Shown here piece by piece: positions 11,286-23,876 of a stretch of 64,000 nucleotides of DNA. The stretch spans positions 252,501-316,500 of the forward strand of contig NC_053405.1 in the NCBI RefSeq assembly GCF_016859285.1, given 5' to 3'. Position numbers and translations under genes: made by a program. How positions within the stretch are numbered: position 1 is the stretch's first letter; each line of letters starts with the position of its first letter. The notes beneath the pieces were generated by a model. That model had not been told where the DNA came from. It searched no databases and saw only the letters and a program-made list of their open reading frames with translations. Source of the DNA: Xiphias gladius (taxonomy: Eukaryota > Chordata > Actinopteri > Istiophoriformes > Xiphiidae).

Positions 11286-12118
11286 TGAAGTAGTGGAAAG
11301 TAACTAAGTGCATTTACACAAGTTCTGTACTTAATTAGAAACTGGAGCTACTTGTACTTTACTTGAGTAAAGCCCCCCACCTGTTCAATAATCTATTGTC
11401 ACACCTGTGCATATAACTAAATCAACAAGTGTAATCCCAGCAATCTGTAGTGGTTGTCATGGTAATCAATAATAAAGTCTGAACGATCTGAAACCTCGAC
11501 ATATTTCAGCCTGTTTCCTCGACACACTCTGATTACTGTGTGAAGCGTCACTGTGAGTTTAAGACTCACACAAAGCGTTTTTTACGTCACAGGTTTCCAG
11601 GTCTTCATTATAACCTGAGCATAAGGCAAAGGTTGAAGTCCATCTGACTCTGGCCTCCACACTTTTACTGTACTTCATATTAAAAAAAATACAGCACAAG
11701 ATTTATCGCATGCGTGTATGTAATGAGACCTCACTGGAATCCTGTTTTATTTGCAGAGTTAAGATAAATTAGTCTCCCGCCCAAACCGCTGCAGAAAACA
11801 TTAGAAACCTGAACACACAGTGCACAGAAACTGTGTCCATTCATTTACCCAGTAGAGTCCAAGTATCTAAACTTGGCTCCACATTTTTTAGTGATACAAT
11901 GAGAATAATACAATATACTATAATGACATTACACTACGAAAAGGAGCCATTCTGCATAATGAATTCTTCTACTTTTGATACTTAAAGTAAATGTTTGCGT
12001 TCCATTCTGCATTACATTGTGTACCTGTACTTAAGTACGTTTTGAATTCAGTATTTTTGGACTATGGTATTTCTACATTTACTTGAGTAAAGGAGTGGAG
12101 TACTTCTTCCTCCACTGA
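11286..12118. repeat. Fish interspersed element with ACTTGTACTTTACTTGAG termini
   Basis: The left end reads AGTGGAAAGTAACTAAGTGCATTTAC and onward to TACTTGTACTTTACTTGAG. The right end is an inverse version (TTTACTTGAGTAAAGGAG to CTTCCTCCACTG). Similar sequence recurs at 12785-13485, 14065-14120, 14868-14995, 18596-18790, 22480-22560 and 34840-34915. The family is a very abundant, probably non-autonomous element in percomorph fish. I cannot assign its superfamily. Confidence 0.65.
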
Positions 12119-12463
12119 CAGTTTTTGCACCAGGAACAATTTATTAATATATTACAATGAAATTGAATAATTACAGCTAAAAACAAACATGTAACTCCTG
12201 GCTTGACGAGGCGACGTGACCCTGCAGAGGTGACACTGGGCTCTCGGAGGATAAATTAGCTGAAACTGACTCATTGAGAGGCTCTGAGAGTCAATCTGAG
12301 TCGCTACGGATGAAGCGTGAGACGTGGTGTAGGTGTGGACATGTTTAGAGAAAACACAGACGCAGCTTCTCCTCTGATGCTTCATGTGTTTCACTAGTTT
12401 TACTTCAGTCTGTCCAACTCTGATAAGCTGCCGCTCCTGCAGTCAGTCTGTTGGTCTGCTGAT

Positions 12464-12690
12464 AAAACACACACACACACACACTCACACACACGTACAT
12501 ACACACACTTACACACTCACACATACTTGTACTTAGATCTTTGTCAGGGCAGTTATTGAAATTCCCCAGCCCCTTACCCTGACCTAAAACCTAACCCTAA
12601 ACCCGAACCCTAAAACCAGGTCTCAACCCTCAAACAGCCCAGGTGTGAGGACCAGACAAAATGTCTTCACACTCTCAGGTCTATAACTCA
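12464..12690 (-). repeat. Fish GAGGACATTTTGKCC repeat with CA tract
   Basis: Starts with a CA-rich tract (12468-12530). It then holds the inverse of the GTGAGGACATTTTGTC / AAAGGGCTGTTTGAGG / TTAGGTCAGGGTAAGG repeat also found at 18110-18330, 32630-32820 and 59790-59980. It contains CCCTAA-like runs that are part of the repeat and not a telomere. Confidence 0.7.
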
Positions 12691-12784
12691 CTGGTCTTCA
12701 CAAAGATTGAATTACATGATGTTTACTGCAGCGCCACCTTTGGGACAAACTCTACATGATTAAGACCCCAGGAACAGAACATTT

Positions 12785-13485
12785 TATCTGAGTATTTTCT
12801 TTTCATAAAACTTTATACTTTTACTGCACTGCATTTATTTCATAACTTGAGTCACTAGTTACTTTACAGGTTAAGATTTTTTCATACAAAACACGAAAAG
12901 AGTTTATCAAATATGAGCTGAAACCATTTACAGAAAATTAACTGGCAACTATTCTGCTGATCATTCAGGTCATTTTTCATGTCAAAATACCAAATATTTT
13001 CGGTTTCCAGCTTCTGTAATGCGACGCTTTGCTGCTTTTCCTTTTAATCATTTGATTCATTTTGAGGTTTATACAAAACATTGTTTCAGCTCTGCATTTC
13101 TCACTATTTCTGAATTTTTATCAACCAAACAAACAATGGAGAAAATAATCTGCAGATTAATCCATAATGAAAATAATCAGTAGTTACAGTCCTACATTAC
13201 ACAGTTCACATCAGCTCCACTCCAGCTACAACAGTAAATCCAGTTTACCTAATAATGCATCGGTGATAATTATCTAATGATATAATAAACAGTAACATAA
13301 CAGTTGAACAGTCACAGGTATATTTCTCTTTTACTTTACCTTTACTTTTAATACTTTAAGTACATTTTCCTGATTATACTCACATACCTTTACAGGGCAG
13401 GACGTTTACTTGTAACAGAGTACTTATACAATGTAGTATTGGTACTTGTACTGGAGTAACAGATCTGAGTACTTCCACCACCTCT
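12785..13485 (-). repeat. Split copy of the ACTTGTACTTT element with a second repeat inside
   Basis: The outer parts (12785-12885 and 13290-13485, ending TACTTCCACCACCTCTG) are the inverse of the element at 18596. Between them, 12905-13195 matches another dispersed repeat (AATTAACTGGCAACTATT to GAAAATAATCAGTAGTTACAG), also present at 58390-58680 and 63500-63700. This suggests one repeat inserted in another. Confidence 0.55.
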
Positions 13486-13864
13486 GCTAAGAACAGAGAA
13501 CTCATCAGTATGGTATTTGTAATGAACTCTGCAGCCTGTAGGGGGCGCCATCAGTTTTTACGTTTTACACAAGAAATATTTTTGAAATTGTAAAAGTTAG
13601 ATATTTTGCGTCCAGTTTGGTATAAGACTTCTCATCCGAAAACATTGACTCTAATCACTGTTTCAAACATGGAAATTAACATAACCAAAACTCCGCAGGG
13701 ACTTTAATTCAGAGCAGACTGACACTCTGAAACATTCAGATTGGACTTTAACATGTTCGTGTTTTGATTCTGTGTTTGAATTAGTGTTAAGAGATGGTTT
13801 TGTTATTATATATTTTATTTTTGTTATTAAAACAGATTTTTCTTATTGAAGCTGACTTTCTTAC

Positions 13865-13920
13865 CTGAGATCAGTTTCCCGTGAGCAGCAGCAGAAACAG
13901 TCTCAATAACAACTGACAAA
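13865..13920 (-). other. misp: Candidate untranslated first exon of misp
   Basis: The minus strand holds a good donor, CTCAG|GTAAGA, at 13864. It is preceded by a modestly GC-rich stretch with a GGGCGG box near 13965. The large misp exon needs an upstream exon because it begins at an acceptor, and this is the best local donor I noticed. There is no transcript evidence and the 5' edge is a guess. Confidence 0.25.
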
Positions 13921-13978
13921 GTTCACTATCATCCCATCAGAGGCCCCGCTCACCACACACAGACCCCGCCCACCCTGA

Positions 13979-13979
<1 letters not shown>

Positions 13980-14023
<44 letters not shown>
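13980..14023. repeat. (CA)n microsatellite
   Basis: About 21 uninterrupted CA units. Confidence 0.95.
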
Positions 14024-14025
<2 letters not shown>

Positions 14026-14768
14026 TCACAAAGACACAAAATCTCATTTCTTCAAATGTCTTTTTGTCAGTGGAGGAAAGTAATTAAGTACATTTACCCA
14101 GGTTCTGTACTTCAGTACAGTTTTCTCTGTCTCTGGGCTGCAGTCATGGAGGATCTACTGTGAACCATCTCCACAGACTCTGCAGCTCTCTGACATTTAA
14201 CAAGTTTGAGAAATAGTTTTTATTCTGAGGTTTGTGAGTAAAAGTGAATGACTTTCACTTTTGCCTGTGACTTCGGTGTAAATCGTGACTTTCAGTAAGT
14301 TCAGGTGCTGGTGTGTGGTTTAGTTTGTAGGCTGCTGCCCCCGCCTGGTCAAACAGGTCTCTGACATCTGACGTCACCTCACACGTTTCACATTAATTCA
14401 TGCCAACAGGAAGCCAGCCTGCAAGGAAGGACTCCCAAAACCCCAAGAACCCCAAAACCCCCAGAGGACAGAAGCCCAAAAGCCTTGTTCATCTTATTCA
14501 GCCACTCAGTAACTTTTATAGGAATAGATGTGACACCATCTTGGTATCCAGTCCTCCCAAATGAACTCATTAGGATTTCATTCACTAAGTTTAATTACTT
14601 TTGTCAGCTGAATTAAACTGGATTTTTGGTTTGTTTTCTTGTTTGTCTCACCTTGGTCTCCTGGTCCAGACTGTGACAGAGAACCTGCCATGGAGGAGTG
14701 TACTTGAACATCCTGACCTCGACTGGTGTCAGCTGGATCTGACTGGTTCCTACTGGTTCTGGTCTGGA

Positions 14769-14802
14769 TGATGGTGATGATGATGATGATGATGATGATG
14801 AT
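14769..14802. repeat. (GAT)n microsatellite
   Basis: About eleven trinucleotide units (ATG/GAT), with the open frames on both strands being runs of Met or Ile. Confidence 0.9.
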
Positions 14803-15228
14803 GTTAGTCAGACCCTTAGCCAGCAGGAACCAATCACCATCAAGCCTGCCAGAGACAAAGAGGTGCAACATTTACTCAAGTACAGTTCTGAGGTACTTGT
14901 ACTTTACTAGAGTATTTTAAATTTCTGCTACTTTATACTTCTACTGCACTACAGAAATATTTTGTACTTTTACTGCACTACATTTACTGACAGCTGCAGA
15001 ATTTTTTAAAAAGAAAAAACTGAAATATCACATTGACATAAGTATTCAGACACTTGAAATTTAGCTCAGGTGCCTCCTATTTCTCTTGATCATCTTTGAG
15101 ATGTTTCTACACCTTGACTGGAGTCCACCTGTGGTAAATTCAATTGATTGGACATGATTTGGAGAGGCACACACCTGTCTATATACTGTCTCACAGCTGA
15201 CAATGCATATCAGAGCAATAACCAAACC

Positions 15229-16175
15229 ATGAGGTCGAAGGAACTGCCTGCAGAGCTCAGAGACAGGATTGTATTGAGGCAGAGATCTGGGAAAGGCTAC
15301 AAAAAAAATTCTGCTGCATTGAAGATTCCCAGTCGAACAGTGTCCTCCATAATTCTTGGATGGAAGAAGGTTTTCTAGAGCTGGCCGCCCGGCCAAACTG
15401 AGCCATGTGGGAGAAGGGCCTTGGTAAGAGAGATGACCAAGAGAAGACAAGAGATGAAGAGATGACTGGAGAAACTTCCAGAAGGACAACCATCACTGCA
15501 GCACTCCACCGACCTGGGCTTTACTCCAGAGTGGCCAGACTGAAGCTTCTCCTCAGTGAAAGACACATGAAAGCCGCTTGGAGTTCGCAAAAAAAAGCAC
15601 CTGGCGGACGGACTGCGAGAAACAAGATTCTCTGGCCTGATGAAACCAAGATTGAACTGTTTGGCCTCAATTCTAAGCGTCATGTCTGGAGGAAACCAGA
15701 CACCGCTCAACACCTGACCAATACCATCTCAACGCTAAAGCGTGGTGGGGGCAGCATCATGCTGTTGCTGGTGTTTTTCAGAGCCAGGGACAGGGAGGCT
15801 GGTCAGGGTTGAGGGAAAGCAGAACGGAGCAAAGCACGGCGATATCCTTAATAAAAACCTGGTCCATTGAACTCAGTACTTCAGACTGAGCAGAAGGTTC
15901 ACCTTCCAGCAGGACAATGACCCTAAGCACACAGCCAAGACAACACAGGAGTCGCTTTAGGGACAACTCTGTGAATGTCTGTGAGTGGCCCAGTCAGAGC
16001 CCTGACATGAACCCAATCAAACATCTCAGGAGAGACCTGAAAATGGCTGTCCACCAATGGTCCCCATCCAACCTGACAGACTATGAGAGGATCTGCAGAG
16101 AAGAATGGCAGAATATCTCCAAATCCAGGTGTGCAGAGCTTGTTGCATCATACCCAAGAAGCAACAAGTCGTCCA
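15229..16175 (+). pseudogene. Tc1-like transposase remnant (family B)
   Basis: The ATG at 15229 opens MRSKELPAELRDRIV, the usual Tc1 helix-turn-helix start, but the frame stops at 15378. Later frames hold LWPDETKIELFG (first catalytic Asp), LKRGGGSIML and SQSPDMNPIKHLRRDLK (the DPNPIENLW-type block with its Glu replaced by Lys). At least two frameshifts and a damaged third catalytic site make it inactive. Confidence 0.85.
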
Positions 16176-16625
16176 ACCAGAACGACCATATAGGTTGTTT
16201 GTCCCCACCCTCTGAGGCGACCCATAGGAGTGTCTCATGAAATATGGTGGCAGGTGTACCAGACGTTCATTGTCATGGTTACAATAATAAACATGTGGTT
16301 AAGCATAAGGAACAGTCACGGTTTGGTTTAGTCACAAAAAAAAACTTGTTCGGGTTTAGGGAAAGATCGTAGTTTGTGTTAAAGTAAGTACTTCATCAAT
16401 GTTAGAGGACCTTTGTTGTCATGGTTACAACAATAAACACACAGTTAAGGTTGTGGAATGGTCATGGTCAAAAACAACCATGTTGACTATTGGTTTTAAA
16501 TAGCAAATGAACAACGGTCTCCTGTGTGAACAGGACACGGTCCTGTATTTTGTTGACCCATCCATCCACTCCACCCTTGTCCCTATGAGGCTTTGTTGCT
16601 CTTTATACGTCACCTTACTTCATCA
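16165..16625. repeat. Insert of about 460 bp inside Tc1 family B
   Basis: Normal Tc1 text breaks after CATACCCAAGAAG and resumes at CCAAAGAAGCCTCAAC. The insert contains two related blocks, each with TGTCATGGTTACAA.AATAAACA followed by GTTAAG, about 145 bases apart. I cannot name the family. Confidence 0.5.
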
Positions 16626-16872
16626 TTTGCCAAAGAAGCCTCAACTAAGCACTGAGTAAAGGGTCTGAATATTTATGTCAATCTGATATTTCAGTTTTTC
16701 CTTTTTAATAATTTTACAGAAATTTATCAAATTCAGTTTTCTCTTTGTCGTTATGGGATATTGAGTGTGTACTGATGAGGTAAAAAATGAGTTTAAATTA
16801 TTTTAGCAAAAGGCCGCAACATAAGAAAAAGTGAAAAAAGTGAAGGGGTCTGAAAACGTTCTGAAAGCAATG

Positions 16873-18017
16873 TACACCTGTAGCCACGAAGTTTAAACCT
16901 GGTAACAGGTCTCTATGTTGTGGCTGATTGGTGTATATTATTAATAATATTAATATTTATTATTATTGTTAACACTGACAAAGGCCATTTTGCCTGTATA
17001 GTGGAGATTTTTAATTCTCTGTTCATCTGAAAGTATTTCTGAGATTACTTCGTCCACTGGTTCTGGACTCCGACCCCGGGTCCAGTGACTGGTTCAGTGA
17101 CGTATAATTTTGTTTTTGTCATGCAATGCACACATAACAATATGAACCTTTAACTCATTGTGGAATATTATAACTTTTGTATGTTGTGAGCTTGTTTTCT
17201 GTAATCGCTGGTTTTTTGTATGAGCTGTACGTATGCAAACGTTTGGGACCTTGCGCTGTTCAGTTAAACTTATACATGAATATTTAAGTAGAAACCAAAC
17301 TAAAAGTCAAACATGAACCACATTCGAAATCTGAAGCTTAAAACTGAGTCTGTTTTAGTTTTAACGTGATCATAAATGAAATCAGAGTGAAACTCACCTA
17401 CACTGTAAAAAAAACCCTTTAAATTAAGTCTTTCTTTAAACTGAGTTTTTCATTTCTTAAAACAAGTGAAAAAGTGTCAGAAATCAGTTCTTCCCACTTC
17501 ACTGCAAATCAACAGCCAATTGAAGTTGAAGGTTCTCACAGATTCTAGTGCAGCGACCTTCCTCCTGTTTACAGGTTCAGACTCTTCTAGAAAACTCTTC
17601 TCACTGCGTTTGCAGATTTTCATTTTCACTTACTAAAAGAGTTCAGGACTCAGAGAGAAACAAACTGGACAGGACCCAACCTGTTCACTGTTTACAAACA
17701 GTTGTTTCCTGTTGTTACCGTAGAAACACAGCTTTCAATCACTGTGGGAGTGTCAGCAGCAACCAATCATCTTGTCTGAATGTCGGAGGTGGGCGGGGCT
17801 AACATACACTTCACATTTCATTACATCACTGATTGTAACTTTATCAAACTGATTTGTAGATTCATCCGGCAGCTGATCACCAATCAGCTGATCAGAGACA
17901 CACAGGTAGGTGATGTCATGATGATGTCACACAGGTAAGAACAAACAGAAACAAAGTGAACATAGACTCACCTGCAGGTTCAACTCCGCCAGCTGATGGA
18001 GGACTGATCCACACAGA
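16873..18017. other. Intergenic, no recognised feature
   Basis: AT-rich DNA. Short open frames near 17548-17802 resemble no known protein. No RNA gene or clear repeat was seen. Confidence 0.5.
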
Positions 18018-18025
18018 CTGAATGT

Positions 18026-18098
<73 letters not shown>

Positions 18099-18111
18099 TG
18101 TGTGTGTGTGC
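18018..18111. repeat. (GT)n microsatellite, long
   Basis: About 45 GT units with one interruption. It abuts the GAGGAC-type repeat at 18112-18330. Confidence 0.95.
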
Positions 18112-18520
18112 TTGTACTTCTATCTTCGTGAGGACCAGTTTGAGTTACAGACCTGACAGTGCGAGGACATTTTGTCCGGTCCTCACACCTTCCAAGGGCT
18201 GTTTGAAGGTTCAGACCTGATGTCAAGGTTCAGGTTAGAATCAGGTTTAGGTCAGGGTAAGGGGCTAGGGAATCCATTATGTCAATGTCAATGAGTGTCT
18301 TCATAAAGACAGAGGTACAAGTATGTGTGTGTGTGTGTGTGTGCGTGTGTGTGTGTGAGTGTGTGTGTGATGGGTGTGGTCAGTCATTGTGTGTGTGTTT
18401 CTGTTGGTCAGCAGCATTCCTGAAATATTCTACTACTCAGCAACACACACACACACACACAAACACACAGACACAGACACAGACACACACAGACACACAC
18501 ACACACACAGACACACACTG
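18112..18520 (+). repeat. GAGGACATTTTGTCC repeat followed by (GT)n and (CA)n tracts
   Basis: The repeat body ends near 18320. (GT)n at 18323-18370 and (CA)n at 18440-18515 then flank a 70-base spacer, giving an inverted pair of dinucleotide runs able to form a hairpin. Confidence 0.75.
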
Positions 18521-18595
18521 ATGTTTAACAGATTAAAGAGTTGTTGTTCAGTCTGAAGCTTTCAGCTTTAAAAACATCATCAGGAGCAGTTTCGT

Positions 18596-18790
18596 TAAGG
18601 GGTGGAAAGTAAATAAGTATATTTACTCTGGTAATGTAATCAAGTATACATGTAGCATCAAGTATATATGTAATTTTGAGGTACTTGTACTTCACTAGAC
18701 TACTTCCTGCTACTTTATACTCCCACTCCACCACATCTCAGAGGAAATACTGTACTTTTTACTGCACTTTTTATTAATCTGACAGCTGCA
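18596..18790 (+). repeat. ACTTGTACTTT interspersed element copy
   Basis: Runs from GGGGTGGAAAGTAAATAAG through GAGGTACTTGTACTTCACTAG and CTGCTACTTTATACTCC to CTGACAGCTGCAG. This is the clearest copy of the family in the window. Confidence 0.7.
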
Positions 18791-18868
18791 GTTTTTTTAA
18801 AGACAAAACTTATGAACTTTTATTCACTGTCATACATTAAATCAAACAATTTGTAAATCAAAATTTTA

Positions 18869-20527
18869 CAGTTTTTCTCAATTTCTGAAACACGTTTTCT
18901 GAACGCATGGCTCATTAAAACTCTAAACACAAATAAAAAAGCTCACACACAAATCCAGCCCTGATATCGCCACATATGCTTCTTCCATTACTTGTGTGAG
19001 GGGTATGTGCTCATGAGCTTGCGTTAATATGAATGCTGAAGAGCGGAAAACCGTGGGAGGTTGCTGAACCAGTTGTGGACCAGTTGTGTTGGGCGGTCCA
19101 TCTGCTCTGCTGTAGTGAGGACACTTTGTGGTGTGTCCAGGAAAGTGATGAGATGGACAGTATTGTGGGGGCCGAGGGTTGATGGGGATGGAGGACGCCT
19201 TGGTCATTCATAGTTGCGCACGTGGTGATGTTTCCCCTTGCGGACCAGGAACCTCAACAATAGCACGCTGGCCAATGACGTTCCTTCCTAGTGGGGAACT
19301 GCAGCTGCATCTAACTCAAGAACTCTCTGAAACAAACAACACAGCAATCTCAGGCAAAGACCTAAAGCAATCATTATTGTGAGGTATAAAACATTACGAC
19401 ACATAATGTGTCTGTACAGTGCGGATTGGATGCAGTCAATTACAGTATTGGAATGCAGAGGTCTTACTTGCACGTAGTCATAGCGCAATTCTTCGACTCT
19501 TTCAGAGTTTCTCTCGAATGTCACCCTGTAGACCTGCTTCATTTTTAGGTGGTTTCACTGTAGGACATGGTCGAGTGTTGACAAAGTCACCTGTTCAGTA
19601 TTTTGGAATATACCGTGGTCTTCAGTGATTTGAGTTTGTATTTGCGTTGGTCTTAAAGCATTATTTGCTCCGACAATATCGTGTGTTTCAGTCTCCTCTT
19701 GAGGTGTCAAAAATCTTCCTCTTTCAGTTCTTTAAAATATTCACTATAATTATTAGAAAAATACAGTAACAATACTGCACATTGACAAAGTAGGAGTACA
19801 GTTCTCAATTTTATACATACAAGAAACATTTTTTTACAGGGTTCAACAGAAATTATTGAGTTCTGTCTTGATATGTAGTGCTACAGTAAGGGGAGTAGAA
19901 TTCTTACGTGTTCTCATGTCTTTGTGTCTGGACGATTGAAGCCAAAGTGAAGTGGCTCAAGTTTGTCTGGCCTCCCAACCCTGCCTCTATCATCGTCGGA
20001 CCATGATTGACCACGCTGGCCAACAAAGTGGCCCGAATCTCATCAGAGGCAGTTGCTCTCCTGCGTCGTAGTCTTGGTCTTCCTCTTGCTGGTCCTGCTT
20101 GTCCTCGTCCTTCTCCTCTGACTCTCGCTCTACCTTTCTCTGCAAAGTTGGCATTCACTGTTCTCCGACACAAGAGAGCTCACCTTTGGCCCTTTTATTG
20201 CTAAAGCTATGATTGCTAATTGAAAAGCAACAGGTGTTTGCCCATATGAGGACTCAATGGTGTGATTGGTGGTTTGAGCTTAGCATTCTGAAGGGCAGCG
20301 TTTTTTCACGTGAACACAAGAGATTTGATCAATGAAGACTGTGCCGAGTGTAGAGAATTGTGAGTCGTGTTTTGCAAGAAGTTTGGTTTAGGACTGCACA
20401 GTGAGTGAAAAGCAGGGAATGTGTTTGTATTTGTGCAGAATTGGTGTAAGATAAGGTACATGAGTTTCAGGTTTTAGTCACTGTGTCTCAAGTTCCAGTG
20501 CGAGTGTGAAAACAATTGAGAAAAACT
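18869..20527 (-). mobile_element. Degenerate DNA transposon with CAGTTTTTCTCAATT termini
   Basis: Short terminal inverted repeats: CAGTTTTTCTCAATT at 18869 and AATTGAGAAAAACT ending at 20526, beside TA on each side. Minus-strand frames at 20173-19904, 19542-19288 and 19211-18923 read in order like a fish IS630/Tc1-type transposase: an Arg-rich linker then LASVVNHGPTMIEAGL; FERNSERVEELRYDYVQ; and NDQGVLHPHQ. All frames are broken, so it is a dead copy. Confidence 0.7.
18923..20173 (-). pseudogene. Broken IS630/Tc1-superfamily transposase
   Basis: The three frame fragments keep the N-terminal DNA-binding region with an Arg/Gly-rich linker, a central segment, and a piece of the catalytic domain (GVLHPH...). 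No full catalytic triad is visible. Identification rests on recall of related fish transposases. Confidence 0.6.
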
Positions 20528-23500
20528 ATAATATGATTCAATGATAGTGAGGACTGAATTAAAATAATAATCGTTGCTGTAATCATCCTGATGATCATGT
20601 TGCCGTGGTTGTAGTTTGCAGGATTCCTAACAGAAATTTTATTTTATTTTTTTCTCTTTTATTATTTCTTATAACGTGCTTTTTTGTTTGTTCGTTTGTT
20701 TCGATTTTGTGGAAACAAAAACAAAAAAAAAAGACAAAAAAAAAACAGGGCATGTGCCAAAATCCTGCACAATAAATCTTGTGACAAAGACAACGATTAT
20801 AACATAATTCAGCTGAGCTCTGTCTTGGCCGACTATACCAACAAAATCATATCAATGATAATCATCTGATAATATCACTTCTCTGCCGTCGTTGTTGTTT
20901 CCCGCAGGAGGCGACCCTGACCTTCAGTCAGCTGGTTACCACGACAACAGGAAGAGGCTGCAGGACATCCCAGCTTCCAACTCTACAAACGGGTTGGGTG
21001 GGGTCTTCACAGAGTCCTTCACACAGCACCGACAAACAGAAACCTGATCCTGGACTCTGGAAATAAGGCGACTGATCAACAGATCAGGTTTTCTGGAAAC
21101 TCAGGCATGTTGTTTAAGGCTAATACGGATGTTGGATTTATCTATTTTTACTCATTATATTTTCAGATAAAATAAAATAAATAAATAAACATTTCAGTTG
21201 TTCACAACCTGCACTGTAAAAACACCAACATTTATTATTTGGCATTAATAGCAATTACAAGGTGTTTGGCCTTAGAAACCTTAATTATCAGCATTTAAAG
21301 TAACAACTGAAATTGTGTCAACCAATCTAATGGTTCTCATGTTTTAATGACAACGAGTGAAAGTTGTGTTAACTTTTTTCTTTGTTTACTTTTCCTCTGC
21401 ACTGTAAAATCTTATCATCAGTTACATTAAATAAACTTTCATTATTAACTCAGTTTGTCAGTTTAAATAAATCATTATCACTTTGAAAACTAATAATCAA
21501 GAGTTCAGTTTGACTAAATGTCCAATGGATCATTTACTTCACTCATCAAATGAAGTTATTCAGAAACACTGTTAGCGTATTAGCATACACTTCCCAGCAT
21601 GCATTGCATCATGCCTAATACTTTCCAGAAAGGATGGAGGCTGTTGTGTGTCTAATTATAGATGATGTGTAAGGTGGTTTTCTCTCTGATCGAATGAAAA
21701 CAATATAAAGCCATAATTAAGACAGGTCTGTTCTTCAGACACCTCCTGCGACGGGTCCGAGAGGTGCTGAGTAGAAACTGCTGTCAGTCTCACTGATCTC
21801 ACTCGGCTCAAACAAACACAAAACTTCAGGAATTAAAGCAAATCACCCGGCTCAAAATTTTACAGGAGTGTTTTACCTTGAAAATTTTAGTGTGGAGGGC
21901 AGGACCTCAGGGTGATGGAACGATTAACAGGATGGAGGATGGAAAGATGACAATACTTTTTCTGACTTTTGTCTCTTTCTCCTCTCTCATTCTGTGAGAA
22001 TGATTTAAGGTGGAGCCGCTTCCAAACCACCGACTTACAGCGAGTGTCCAGGGGTCCTGAGCAGATGTGGGTAGATTAGAGAGCAGTGCTGCAGGGGCAG
22101 ACATTGGCTGATGAAGCGGGGGCTTCATCAACTAAAGGAGAGTTCAACACAAACAGGAAGTGATTTATGAAGTAATTTAGTTTGCGTCTGAACAGGCAGA
22201 AATAAACCAGCATGAAGCTTCTGAACATGCTGAGATCTTTATAAACCACAAAGGATCTGTGGACCTGCAGGAACAAGCTCTGTCTGCTCTCCAGGGTTCC
22301 GGCTCAGCTCAGAACTGTGATGGACATGAAAAGGTCAAAGGTCACAGACTCGAGTCTAATAAAACATCTTGCTTGCGTGCATAAGATCATAATCACTGTG
22401 CACAAGTTCTTATCTTATTCAACACAAAACACTGTAATCGCTCAGGACTTTGGTGGCTCCATTATTCAACACACTGCATAACTGACTTTTACTTTAAATT
22501 CCTTCAGTACATTTTCCTGATAATATTTCTACACTTTTACTCAACTTACTTTCTTTGCTTCTTCGTTTGTTTTGTTTGTTGAGGATAAACTATAACCTTT
22601 TTTTGTTCTTATTGAACTTATTTCTTTCTACATGTTCAGTTTAGGTAGTTCAGTGCAGTGGAGGTATGGGTTGATGGGTTGGTTGGTTAGGGATGGATGG
22701 AAGACTGGGGTTAGGGGAATGTTGTATGGTATAGTGTTGCTCCTTCATATTTTTTCCGTTCTATCGTCTTTCAGAAAAAAAATCATTTAAAAAACGTAGA
22801 AATAAAACAAAAGAAAAACTACAAATAGACATAATCATTCTGTCAGTAACATGATCATGATAACATAACATGATACAACACAAACTGTATCACAGGGTGT
22901 GGATTCATATTTGTCAGTGAATCTGTGAAGTTTACATGCAAAGGAGCTCCACAGGGCTCCTGTCTGGGACCTGGAACTTTCTGTCTGTTTTACATTAAAT
23001 CTTCCTCTCTATCTGCAGTCATCAGGTCTGCTGTCAGATGAGTCCAGCAGCAGGAGAGGGGACAGGAGTAGAAGGACAGGGTTTGTTTTAGACCCCGAAG
23101 GAAAGTTTCTGCAACAGGTTTCATTCTGTTAAATCAAACCAACAGGACCTGTTTCTGCAGAGTCAGCCTGTTACGTTAGAGTTCAGAGCTGGGTGTTTGC
23201 ATCACAGTGTGAAGATATGAGACAGAGGTAGATCCCTGGATTTTTTACTGAAGAGGTCTTAACTGGTTGTGGTCTCTGAGAAGTTGTCTGAATGTGGCAG
23301 CATTAAACTGTTAATGAATGTCTATATAACCCAGGTAAAAAAAAAAAAAAAAAAAACAGTCTAAAATAACATTACAGAAATAATTGTCACTTCTAGACCA
23401 GGACCAGGACCTACAATTATCTGGGTTCCCCACTCCATTCCTGCAGGTCTGTGTGACCACATTCAGCAGTGACTCTGAAGTTGCTAACTTTAAATAGCTT

Positions 23501-23876
23501 CTGCCACCTTAGCTATTAGCCAATAATGGCTGATTCAATACAGAGTTCCCATTGAGAAAAGAATAACTTTAAGGCAGCTAAGGATGTGAGTTTTAATGTT
23601 GTTAATGAGAACTTTGAATGATATGTTGTACAACAAAAAGAAACGAGTGAAGAAGCTTTCAGGATTTAATTAATTATTCCCCTTTTAATAGGTCAGGTTT
23701 TTCCTGTCAAGTTTTGTTCCTACCTGTACTTCGACGTTACCTTCCTCCTTTGATGGTGAGCTATGCACATTAGGGAAAGTCCACCTCACCTACAGTGTGG
23801 TAGGGTGAACTGACCTCAAACTGGACTCTTTGGGAACTAAGGGACCAAAATCTGAAAAGCCCGTTTTATGCATGTA
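20528..23876. other. Intergenic, mostly featureless; one candidate exon
   Basis: Contains a 48-codon plus-strand open stretch after an acceptor-like TTTCCCGCAG at 20907 (listed in findings), an inverse fragment of the ACTTGTACTTT repeat at 22480-22560, and a poly(A) run at 23337-23357. Otherwise no gene, RNA or clear repeat was seen. Confidence 0.45.

Larger units (their letters stand above)
15000..16872 (+). mobile_element. Tc1/mariner-like transposon, family B, 5' truncated and interrupted
   Basis: The right terminal sequence (AGTGAAGGGGTCTGAAAAC to a TA at 16873) matches in inverse the left end of the smaller element at 2012. The left end is lost: the element begins abruptly after a copy of the ACTTGTACTTT repeat. 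It carries a broken transposase (15229-16175) and an unrelated insert of about 460 bases near 16165-16625. Confidence 0.85.

Noticed and set aside
12580-12620. Telomere-like CCTAACCCTAAA
   Set aside because: It is irregular and part of a dispersed repeat present elsewhere in the window without this motif.
15405-15812. A functional Tc1 transposase at 15.2-16.2 kb
   Set aside because: The frame is broken at least twice, an unrelated insert interrupts the 3' end, and the final catalytic Glu position reads Lys.
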